DNA from: Clostridiaceae bacterium
GTDB taxonomy: Bacteria; Bacillota; Clostridia; Saccharofermentanales; DTU023
Direction: 5' to 3'
Length of the DNA: 7,299 bases
Assembly: GCA_012841255.1 (NCBI GenBank)
Contig: DUUZ01000174.1
Location: 1 to 7,299, forward strand
Part shown: piece after piece, positions 1 to 5,762 of the stretch
How positions within the stretch are numbered: position 1 is the stretch's first letter
Layout of the letters: each line of letters begins with the position of its first letter
Position numbers and translations under genes: made by a program
The notes under the pieces: model-generated
Seen by the model: only the letters and a program-made list of their open reading frames with translations
Told to the model about the DNA's origin: nothing
The model's database searches: none

Positions 1-1
1 A

Positions 2-493
2 GGCTTTGCCAAGGAGGACCTGAAAACCCAGTCCTTTTCCGTCAATAGCCGCTACGACAATGAACCCGACGAAAGGGGCATCTACCGCCAGAAACTCGCG
101 GGCTATGAGTACGACTACCGGATGAGCCTGACCTTCCCCAAGGACAACGAGCGGCTGGGGCAGGTCCTCTCCGCCATGCTGAGAAGCGGCGTCCCCGTCG
201 AGTTCAACCTCAACTACACCGTATCTGACCCCGAGCCTGCCAAGGCAGAACTATTAAAGCGGGCCGTCGAGGACTCGAAGAAGAAGGCAGAAGGGCTGGC
301 CGCCGCCTCCGGGGTAGAGCTGGGCCCCTTACTGCAGATCAGCTACGCCTGGCAGGACCAGGTCTTTCGGGGCGAGGTCATGAAGAGCAGCCGGGCCCTG
401 GGAGTCGCCGCCTTCTCCGACTTCATGCCGGAACTTGAGGCCGCTGACATCGAGCTTCAAGAATCCGTCCGGGTCGTCTGGTCAATCCTTTAA
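2..493 (+). CDS. SIMPL (DUF541) domain protein, 3' part
   Basis: The open frame is already running at base 2 and ends with TAA at 491-493, giving 163 visible residues; the true start lies left of the window. The visible part matches the C-terminal two-thirds of SIMPL/DUF541 proteins. An early stretch has the pattern ..DLKTQSFSVNSRY.., followed by a GY.Y dipeptide region and a 'VPVEFNLNYTVSDPE' strand. Next is an amphipathic helix rich in Ala and Lys (ELLKRAVEDSKKKAEGLA), then ASGVELGPLLQI. The final strand (ELQESVRVVWSIL) is the usual SIMPL ending, so the C-terminus looks complete. SIMPL proteins are often secreted or membrane-anchored and lack a firmly known biochemical role; any signal peptide would lie outside the window. 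An ATG at 122 is internal to the domain and is unlikely to be the real start. The gene is 67 bases upstream of ade and on the same strand. No terminator is visible between them, so co-transcription is possible. Family call fairly sure; function unknown. Confidence 0.82.
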   Translation, partial: GFAKEDLKTQSFSVNSRYDNEPDERGIYRQKLAGYEYDYRMSLTFPKDNERLGQVLSAMLRSGVPVEFNLNYTVSDPEPAKAELLKRAVEDSKKKAEGLAAASGVELGPLLQISYAWQDQVFRGEVMKSSRALGVAAFSDFMPELEAADIELQESVRVVWSIL

Positions 494-510
494 GGGGAGA
501 CCCGTGGTAA

Positions 511-529
511 GATAATGACAAATATAAAT
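511..529 (+). promoter_or_regulatory. AT-rich candidate promoter region before ade
   Basis: The 67-base gap before ade contains a locally AT-rich patch with two -10-like hexamers, GATAAT at 511-516 and TATAAA at 523-528, in an otherwise GC-rich region. Neither has a convincing -35 box at the usual distance. This is therefore only a plausible sigma-A-type promoter position. Transcription reading in from the upstream SIMPL gene is an alternative. Confidence 0.28.
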
Positions 530-550
530 ACCTGTTGCTTGGAGCAAAAC

Positions 551-555
551 GGAGG
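551..555 (+). promoter_or_regulatory. Ribosome binding site of ade
   Basis: GGAGG lies five bases before the ATG at 561. It supports that codon as the ade start over any downstream Met. Confidence 0.7.
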
Positions 556-560
556 CTTAT

Positions 561-2297
561 ATGAACCATGAAGAGCTGAAACATCTGATCGATGTCGCGG
601 CGGGACGGGAGCCTGCCGACCTTGTCATCAAGAATTGCCGGATTGTCGATGTCGGTTCGGGGGAAATCCGCGAAGGAGACATCGCCATCACCAAGGGCCT
701 GATTGCAGGGACGGGTGATTACCAGGGCAGGGAAGTCCTGGATGCAGAAGGGCTCTACGCCATCCCGGGCATGATCGACGCCCATATCCATATTGAGTCC
801 GCCTTTGTCACACCTGAGGAAATCAGCCGGCTCCTGGTGCCCTTCGGGACCACCACCATCATCGCCGACCCCCACGAAATTGCCAATGTGGCAGGGCTCA
901 CGGGCATCAGCTACATGCTGGATGCAGCCGAAAAGGCCGCCCTTCATATCGAGTACGTTGTCCCCTCCTGCGTTCCTGCAACACCCTTCGAAAATGCAGG
1001 GGCCATATTGGAAGCCGAAGATCTGGAAGGTCCCCTGGCCGATGACCGGATCCTGGGCCTGGGCGAATTCATGAATTTTCCCGGTATCATCCATGCCGAC
1101 CCCAAGGTCCTGGGCAAACTTGTCGCCGCCAAGAAAGTCAATAAACTGATCGACGGCCACAGCCCGGGGATCTCAGGCAAGGAACTGAACGCCTACGCCT
1201 CGGCCGGTATCCTGGCCGACCACGAGTGTTCGACTGCAGAGGAAATGCAGGACCGGCTGGCCAATGGCATGTACATCCTCATGCGGCAGGGCTCAGCCTG
1301 CCATAATCTGGAGGCCCTCCTCCCCGTCGTCACCGAGCGCAACGCCCGACGCTGCCTCCTTTGTTCCGACGACCGCCAGCCCAAGACCATCTTTGAAGAG
1401 GGCCACCTGGACGACCATCTGCGAAAATGCGTCCGTCACGGTATCCATCCGGTCACCGCCGTGCAGATGGCCAGCCTGAATGCGGCCGAGGCCTTCGGCC
1501 TGAAAGACCGGGGGGCCATCTTCCCCGGCCTCCGCGCCGACATCGCCCTGGTCGACAACCTGGAGGAATTCCGTGCCCGCCACGTCTTCATTGACGGCCT
1601 TGAAGTGGCCCGGGAAGGCCGCTACCTGCCAGCGGTTGAGCGGGCGGATATTTCACCTGTGAGAAGCAGTGTCCATGTCAAGGATTTCTCCATTGACAAA
1701 CTGAGACTGAAACTTTCGAAAAACAAGGTCCACGTCATCGACATCCTGCCCGGCGGGGTCGTGACCGGCAAGGGCACGGCGGAAGTCGAGCTTGATGAGA
1801 CAGGGGACTTCATCCACAACCCGGACCGGGACATCGTCAAGATCGCAGTCATTGAACGCCACAAGAACACGGGCAATGCGGCTGTCGGACTCCTGCGGGG
1901 CTATGGGATCAAAGAGGGGGCCGTGGCCCTTTCCATCGCCCATGATTCCCACAACATTATTGTGTCGGGCACCACGGATGCGGATATGGCCTTTGCCGTG
2001 GAGGAACTGATCAAACAGGAGGGCGGGGTCATCCTGGTCAAGGACGGGCGGGTCCTGTCCCGTCTCCCTCTGCCCGTCGGCGGTATCATGAGCGACCAAT
2101 CGGGTGAGTGGGTCAATGATAAACTGACGGAACTCCATGAGACCGCACTGGGTGAGCTGGGCGTCAGCCCCGAGGTTGAGCCCATCATGACCCTTTGCTT
2201 CATGTCCCTGCCGGTTATTCCGGCTTTGAAACTGACCGACCTTGGTCTCTTTGATGTCACGGTATTCGACTTCATCCCGCTGGAGGCGGACCAGTAG
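561..2297 (+). CDS. ade: Adenine deaminase
   Basis: Cytoplasmic metal-dependent amidohydrolase that converts adenine to hypoxanthine and ammonia (EC 3.5.4.2) in purine salvage. The protein is 578 residues, the usual length for the Bacillus AdeC/Ade type. An N-terminal composite beta domain (about 20-70) leads into the metal-binding strand DAHIHIES (73-80). Further family signatures are HEIANV (105-110), GLGEFMN (166-172), DGHSPGISG (198-206), DHEC (220-223) and SDDR (269-272, the catalytic-region Asp motif). The C-terminal adenine deaminase domain includes HDSHN (461-465) and a GGI segment near 507-509. No expected motif is missing. The start is backed by GGAGG five bases upstream. The gene ends in a strong hairpin terminator, so it is probably the last or only gene of its transcript. 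No purine riboswitch is evident in the 67-base leader, so the mode of regulation cannot be read. The family call is very sure because other amidohydrolases (for example dihydroorotase) lack the C-terminal HDSHN domain. Confidence 0.96.
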   Translation: MNHEELKHLIDVAAGREPADLVIKNCRIVDVGSGEIREGDIAITKGLIAGTGDYQGREVLDAEGLYAIPGMIDAHIHIESAFVTPEEISRLLVPFGTTTIIADPHEIANVAGLTGISYMLDAAEKAALHIEYVVPSCVPATPFENAGAILEAEDLEGPLADDRILGLGEFMNFPGIIHADPKVLGKLVAAKKVNKLIDGHSPGISGKELNAYASAGILADHECSTAEEMQDRLANGMYILMRQGSACHNLEALLPVVTERNARRCLLCSDDRQPKTIFEEGHLDDHLRKCVRHGIHPVTAVQMASLNAAEAFGLKDRGAIFPGLRADIALVDNLEEFRARHVFIDGLEVAREGRYLPAVERADISPVRSSVHVKDFSIDKLRLKLSKNKVHVIDILPGGVVTGKGTAEVELDETGDFIHNPDRDIVKIAVIERHKNTGNAAVGLLRGYGIKEGAVALSIAHDSHNIIVSGTTDADMAFAVEELIKQEGGVILVKDGRVLSRLPLPVGGIMSDQSGEWVNDKLTELHETALGELGVSPEVEPIMTLCFMSLPVIPALKLTDLGLFDVTVFDFIPLEADQ

Positions 2298-2326
2298 CCG
2301 GATACCCCATAACAGGACTGATCCAG

Positions 2327-2364
2327 CCGGCCGTCTCCAGCACAGGGGGCGGCCGGTCTTTTTT
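2327..2364 (+). terminator. Intrinsic terminator after ade
   Basis: CCGGCCG (2327-2333) pairs perfectly with CGGCCGG (2350-2356). The stem continues inward through G-T and C-G pairs to about 12 bp (2327-2338 with 2345-2356), leaving a six-base loop AGCACA. A run of six T follows at 2359-2364. It lies 29 bases after the ade stop and fits a strong Rho-independent terminator for the ade transcript. Because the next gene's ribosome binding site starts at 2371, it could also act as a leader attenuator for that gene. Confidence 0.88.
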
Positions 2365-2370
2365 CAGGAT

Positions 2371-2377
2371 AAGGAGG
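2371..2377 (+). promoter_or_regulatory. Ribosome binding site deciding the start of the nitrilase-family gene
   Basis: AAGGAGG ends five bases before the ATG at 2383. The reading frame is open further upstream into ade (to 2242), but this near-perfect site after the terminator fixes 2383 as the start. Confidence 0.85.
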
Positions 2378-2382
2378 TTCTT

Positions 2383-3168
2383 ATGACGCATCAAGACAAG
2401 CCCCGGCATCTTCTGGAAACAGCCTGCTTCTCGGTTCCTTCCTCCCTGGACGACACAGAGCATAACCTCCGGGTCATGGAGGAGGCCATTGCCGCGGCCA
2501 GGGAAAAAGGAGTCCAGTTCCTGGTTTTCGGGGAGGCCTTTCTCACGGGTTTTGAAGGCCTGTCCTTCAATTACTGGGCCGACTCCATGAAGGCCCTGGC
2601 CCTGGACGGGCCCGAGATTTCAAGAATAAGGGGCTGGGCAAAAGAACACAGCATGGCCCTGGCCTTCGGCTTTCATGAAATCGATGACGAACGCATCTAT
2701 TCCTCCTATCTCGCCCTGGACCGCAAAGGTGAAATCCGGGGCCACTACCGCCGGATCTCCAAGGGCTGGAAGCCCAGGAATTTTCATCAGGAAGAATACC
2801 GGGAAGGCCGTGTTTTCCCCACCTTCACCCTGGAGGGCATCCGGATGACGCCCCTGATCTGCGGGGACCTGTGGGAGGACCATCTGCTCATGGATATCAT
2901 CGACCGGGATCTGGAGACGGATCTCTTCCTCTGGCCGGTCCACTGCGACTATCCGGTGGAGGAATGGCATGAATCTATCTATGAAGAATATCGGGAAAGG
3001 TCCCAGATCCTGGCCCGTCCGGTTCTTTTTGTCAATAACTTCATCGAGGAGGAGGGCCGGGCCAAGGGCGGTGCCTATCTCTGGCACCTGGGCCGGGAGC
3101 TTCACGGCCTCCCCTACGGCACGCCCGGCCTGCTTGAAGGCATCCGGATGGGGCCGACCCGCGGCTGA
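2383..3168 (+). CDS. Carbon-nitrogen hydrolase (nitrilase superfamily)
   Basis: Predicted cytoplasmic amidase-type hydrolase of 261 residues, a normal length for a single CN-hydrolase domain. The family uses a Glu-Lys-Cys triad to split nonpeptide C-N bonds. The likely Glu is E51 in VFGEAF, after the typical 'N...M..AI..A...GVQFLVFGE' opening. The nucleophile is C160 in LICGDLWED. The C-terminal GGAYLW segment and the PYGTPGLLEG ending also fit. The region that should hold the catalytic Lys reads YRRISKGWKP (122-131). Against the common Y-R-K-hydrophobic pattern the Lys position holds R124, with K127 and K130 close by, so the assignment is uncertain. The substrate cannot be read; omega-amidase, N-carbamoyl or other amide hydrolysis are all possible. 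It follows ade on the same strand but is separated by a terminator. No obvious promoter lies between that hairpin and the start. Family call sure, specific reaction unknown. Confidence 0.85.
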   Translation: MTHQDKPRHLLETACFSVPSSLDDTEHNLRVMEEAIAAAREKGVQFLVFGEAFLTGFEGLSFNYWADSMKALALDGPEISRIRGWAKEHSMALAFGFHEIDDERIYSSYLALDRKGEIRGHYRRISKGWKPRNFHQEEYREGRVFPTFTLEGIRMTPLICGDLWEDHLLMDIIDRDLETDLFLWPVHCDYPVEEWHESIYEEYRERSQILARPVLFVNNFIEEEGRAKGGAYLWHLGRELHGLPYGTPGLLEGIRMGPTRG

Positions 3169-3227
3169 CCGCTGACAAAGGCCAGACTCCGACGGTATGC
3201 CATGACACTGCCCGCTTTCTCTTCTTA

Positions 3228-3236
3228 TGCTAGAAT
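3228..3236 (+). promoter_or_regulatory. Candidate extended -10 promoter for the metal cluster
   Basis: TGCTAGAAT forms an extended -10 element: TG, one base, then TAGAAT, which matches TATAAT at five of six positions. It lies 36 bases before the ATG at 3273. No good TTGACA-like -35 sits 16-18 bases upstream, which extended -10 promoters tolerate. It falls in the 104-base gap after the nitrilase gene, which has no visible terminator, so readthrough into the cluster is also possible. Confidence 0.45.
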
Positions 3237-3272
3237 CCTGCCGGATCAATAAATGAAAACGAGGATTCCAAG

Positions 3273-3563
3273 ATGAGTGATTTTACGAAAACCCTGAAGA
3301 AGAATGAAGAAAAACTCGAACTCTATGTCCCGGTTGTCGCCCGTGTTCACGGGGGAACCCACCCGGAATTCCATGAAGTCAAGAAACTATATGATCAGCT
3401 GATGGAAAAAGCCAAAAACGACCCCCAGGCAGACCTCCTGGGGGAATTTTCCGCTCTGCACGAGATTACAGACGGCTATACGGTTCCCTGCGATGTCTGC
3501 GAAACCTACGAAGCGGTCTACCAGATGCTCTCGGAGCTGGAGACAGCCTACAAGGCGGACTGA
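3273..3563 (+). CDS. Small RIC/YtfE-like (iron-sulfur cluster repair-related) protein
   Basis: A 96-residue soluble, charged, probably helical protein with no signal peptide or membrane segment. GAGG at 3261-3264 lies eight bases before the ATG. Two blocks stand out. Residues 20-36 (PVVARVHGGTHPEFHEV) carry H26, H30 and H34. Residues 65-86 (ITDGYT.P..VCETY.A.Y.ML) resemble the block in YtfE/ScdA/RIC proteins that reads like LTDGFTPP..AC.TW. In full-length RIC proteins, that block precedes a final helix with H and E di-iron ligands (HIHLEN type). This protein ends just before that helix, so it is either a dedicated short family member or a truncated one. It also has a C73-x-x-C76 pair. RIC proteins repair iron-sulfur clusters damaged by oxidative or nitrosative stress; that role is not proven here. 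The stop is six bases before the P-type ATPase start, so the two are surely co-transcribed. The family link is from memory of motifs; moderate certainty. Confidence 0.55.
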   Translation: MSDFTKTLKKNEEKLELYVPVVARVHGGTHPEFHEVKKLYDQLMEKAKNDPQADLLGEFSALHEITDGYTVPCDVCETYEAVYQMLSELETAYKAD

Positions 3564-3569
3564 TCCTTC

Positions 3570-5447
3570 ATGCAGCGCTTTATTTTCCGGAACAAGAATA
3601 AGATTGCCCTGATCAACGGCATCCTGATCGCCCTGGCCTTCATCATCAGGTGGACCGCAGGCTATATGGAGATTTTCACCGGCCTCCTGGTTGCCGCCTC
3701 TATTTTGGGCCTCATCCCCATCGCCCTGCAGGCCTACCAGGCCCTGCGGGTCAAGGTGGTCAGCATCGACGTCCTGGTCACCATGGCCGTCGGAGGCGCC
3801 TTTGCCATCCGCAACTTTGAGGAGTCGGCCATTGTCACCTTCCTCTTCCTCTTCGGGGCCTACCTGGAACAGCGGACCCTGAACAAGACCCGGTCCGCCA
3901 TCAAGGCCCTGACTGAAATGGCCCCCGAGACCGCCTGGAAATTGATGGATGACGGTGAATTTGAAGAAATTGATATCGATGACGTCGATGAGGGAGACAC
4001 CCTCCTGGTCAAGACCGGGGCCAAGGTGCCGGTTGATGGCCGGGTCCTCTCGGGTGAGGGCAGTATCAATGAAGCCAGTATCACGGGCGAATCCATCCCC
4101 GTGGCCAAGGAGGCAGGTTCGGGTGTCTTCGCGGGGACCCTCCTGGACAACGGGACCCTGCAGATTGTCGCCGACCGGGTGGGGGAAGACACCACCTTCG
4201 GAAAGATCATTGAGCTGGTGGAGGAGGCCCAGGAGTCCAAGTCCGAAGCCGAGCGCTTCATCGACCGCTTTTCCAAATATTATACGCCGGCCATCCTCCT
4301 GGTGGCCATCCTGGTCTTTCTTTTCACCCGCAATGTCGAACTGGCCGTCACCATCCTGGTCCTGGGCTGCCCCGGAGCTTTGGTCATCGGGGTCCCGGTC
4401 TCCAATGTCGCCGGCATCGGCAACGGGGCCAGCCACGGCGTCCTGTTAAAGGGCAGCGAGGTCATCCGGGATTTCAGCCGTCTGGACACCATGATCTTTG
4501 ACAAGACCGGCACCCTGACCCAGGGCAAGCCCTCGGTGGCGGAAGTGCAATCCTACGGGGACGGAATTGATGAGGCCCGGGTTTTTTTGGCCAGCATCGA
4601 GCGTGAATCTGACCACCCCCTGGCCCTGGCTGTCCTGGATGAGATCGGCGAAACCGATTATCTGGAGGTCACCGACACCCACGTGGTCAAGGGAGGCGGG
4701 ATTACGGCTTCCGTCGGCGGCTGCAGGGTCATCGTGGGCAACCAGGCCCTGATGACAGAAGAGGGAGTCCCTCTTTCAGAACAAGTCCGGGAGGACATGC
4801 GGCGGCTTGAAAGAAGCGGCCATTCCCTGGTGCTGACCGCAGTCGACGGAGAACTGAAACTGCTCATGGGAATCCGGGATCCCATCCGGCCCGGGGTTGC
4901 AGATGATCTGGAAAGCTTGAAGAAGCTGGGCGTCAAAAACCTGGTCATGCTTTCCGGCGACAACCAGGGAACGGTGGATGCCATCAGCAGTGAACTGGGC
5001 CTGACCCGGGCCTACGGCCACATGCTGCCGGAGGACAAGTCCGCCTATGTCAAAGACCTGATCGGTCAGGGTGAAATCGTGGCCTTCGTGGGCGACGGAG
5101 TCAACGACAGCCCCTCCCTGGCCCTGGCCCATATCGGGATCGCCATGGGATCGGGGACCGAGGTGGCCATCGAAACCTCCGACGTGGTCCTCATGAACTC
5201 GGACTTCAGCCGCCTGCCCCATGCCCTGGGCCTGGTCAAGGCGACTTCCCGCAACATGATTCAAAATATCGTCATTGCCGTCGGTGTCGTCCTGGCTCTC
5301 CTGGCCAGCCTCATCTTCGGTGAGTGGATGAACATGTCCATCGGCATGCTGGTCCACGAGGGCAGCATTCTGGTCGTCATCCTGAACGGCATGAGATTGT
5401 TACGGTATAAACTCCGGCCTTCCTATAGATTGGGAAGCAGAGAATAA
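3570..5447 (+). CDS. Heavy-metal P1B-type ATPase with CPG motif, lacking its own HMA domain
   Basis: Membrane pump of 625 residues that uses ATP to move transition-metal ions, most likely outward. About eight membrane segments are visible: near 12-26, 32-58, 63-80, 84-101, 238-253, 256-282, 562-584 and 588-606. The actuator loop has TGES (172-175). The phosphorylated Asp is D311 in DKTGTLT. The nucleotide domain has the P1B-specific HP pair (349-350), and the hinge region has LSGDN (461-465) and GDGVND (508-513). All catalytic parts are intact. The intramembrane metal motif is C267-P-G instead of the usual CPC or SPC, and the last segment carries HEGS (596-599), similar to the HEGG[ST] of P1B-4 pumps. 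There is no N-terminal metal-binding domain; the next gene encodes one separately. The start at 3570, six bases after the RIC-like stop, keeps the first membrane segment; AAGGCGG in the end of that gene may serve as its ribosome site. The metal is undetermined: zinc, cobalt, cadmium, iron and copper are all open. Confidence 0.93.
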   Translation: MQRFIFRNKNKIALINGILIALAFIIRWTAGYMEIFTGLLVAASILGLIPIALQAYQALRVKVVSIDVLVTMAVGGAFAIRNFEESAIVTFLFLFGAYLEQRTLNKTRSAIKALTEMAPETAWKLMDDGEFEEIDIDDVDEGDTLLVKTGAKVPVDGRVLSGEGSINEASITGESIPVAKEAGSGVFAGTLLDNGTLQIVADRVGEDTTFGKIIELVEEAQESKSEAERFIDRFSKYYTPAILLVAILVFLFTRNVELAVTILVLGCPGALVIGVPVSNVAGIGNGASHGVLLKGSEVIRDFSRLDTMIFDKTGTLTQGKPSVAEVQSYGDGIDEARVFLASIERESDHPLALAVLDEIGETDYLEVTDTHVVKGGGITASVGGCRVIVGNQALMTEEGVPLSEQVREDMRRLERSGHSLVLTAVDGELKLLMGIRDPIRPGVADDLESLKKLGVKNLVMLSGDNQGTVDAISSELGLTRAYGHMLPEDKSAYVKDLIGQGEIVAFVGDGVNDSPSLALAHIGIAMGSGTEVAIETSDVVLMNSDFSRLPHALGLVKATSRNMIQNIVIAVGVVLALLASLIFGEWMNMSIGMLVHEGSILVVILNGMRLLRYKLRPSYRLGSRE

Positions 5448-5451
5448 AGCC

Positions 5452-5457
5452 AAGGAG
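5452..5457 (+). promoter_or_regulatory. Ribosome binding site of the HMA protein gene
   Basis: AAGGAG ends six bases before the ATG at 5464. It shows that this small gene is translated independently and is not a detached piece of the ATPase frame. Confidence 0.75.
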
Positions 5458-5463
5458 AAGATC

Positions 5464-5691
5464 ATGAAATCTGCAAATATCCAGTTGGAAACACTCGTCT
5501 GCCCCTCCTGCACCCAGAAGATTGACGGTGCCCTGAAAAGCCTGGACGGCATCAAGGAAGATACACTCAAGATCTCCTTTGCCACCAGCAAGGTCCGCTT
5601 CGATTTTGATGAGGAGGCGGTCCGGATCGAAGATATCGAAAAGGCCATCAACAAGGTGGGCTTTGAAGTCATCAAGTCCCGGGTCAAATAA
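5464..5691 (+). CDS. Stand-alone HMA (heavy-metal-associated) domain protein
   Basis: A 75-residue cytoplasmic metal-binding protein with the ferredoxin-like beta-alpha-beta-beta-alpha-beta layout of the HMA/CopZ/MerP family. Strand one (about 5-11) leads to the metal site C13-P-S-C16, followed by the helix TQKIDGALKSLDGI. The strand pair KISFATSKVRFDFD comes next, then helix VRIEDIEKAINKVGF and the last strand EVIKSRV. The usual MxCxxC motif reads LVCPSC here, so the Met two residues before the first Cys is replaced by Leu. The gene begins 16 bases after the ATPase stop and clearly shares its transcript. Because the ATPase lacks an N-terminal HMA domain, this protein probably delivers metal to it or acts as its detached regulatory domain (inference). 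It is followed by a hairpin terminator. Family call sure; the metal is unknown. Confidence 0.9.
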   Translation: MKSANIQLETLVCPSCTQKIDGALKSLDGIKEDTLKISFATSKVRFDFDEEAVRIEDIEKAINKVGFEVIKSRVK

Positions 5692-5716
5692 TCCGGTACA
5701 TTTATTGCATGAAAAT

Positions 5717-5737
5717 GGGCGGCCGGGCCGCCCTTTT
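5717..5737. terminator. Likely bidirectional terminator between convergent operons
   Basis: GGGCGGC (5717-5723) pairs perfectly with GCCGCCC (5727-5733) around a three-base loop. TTTT follows on the plus strand (5734-5737) and AAAA precedes the stem at 5712-5715, giving a T-run on the minus strand as well. It lies in the 71-base gap between the HMA gene stop (5691) and the minus-strand permease stop (5763), so it can serve both. The T-runs are short, so efficiency may be moderate. Confidence 0.8.
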
Positions 5738-5762
5738 CTATTATCCATTTTTAAAACTATAG

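Noticed and set aside
494..560. A possible purine riboswitch in front of adenine deaminase.
   Set aside because: The gap is only 67 bases and lacks the three-stem purine aptamer layout. Only a weak 5-bp hairpin (TTGCT/AGCAA, 535-547) is seen before the ribosome site.
423..1160. A 245-codon minus-strand open frame opposite the SIMPL gene end and ade.
   Set aside because: It spans two genes and their intergenic gap, has no family signature, and the opposite strand encodes clear conserved motifs.
2242..2382. A possible 47-codon N-terminal extension of the nitrilase-family protein.
   Set aside because: It would overlap ade and run through the terminator hairpin. The residues are Ser/Arg-rich and unlike the family, and a strong ribosome site points to 2383.
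2836..3151. The peptide LEGIRM occurs twice in the nitrilase-family protein, near residues 150-155 and again close to the C-terminus, sharing about 12 identical bases.
   Set aside because: The match is short and stops immediately on both sides. Both copies fall in plausible family positions, so chance is more likely than a duplication.
3234..3246. A small ATCC/GGAT hairpin just after the candidate -10.
   Set aside because: Only four base pairs, and not part of a larger symmetric operator. Expected by chance in this composition.
3387..4436. A 349-codon open frame on the minus strand, antisense to the RIC-like gene and the ATPase.
   Set aside because: Low-complexity Gly/Asp/Gln-rich product with no recognisable family. 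It is a by-product of GC-rich codon use in the well-supported ATPase frame.
4776..5357. A 193-codon minus-strand open frame rich in His, Asp and Gly.
   Set aside because: It is opposite the GDGVND and last membrane segments of the ATPase. The His/Asp richness comes from the reverse complement of the ATPase codons.
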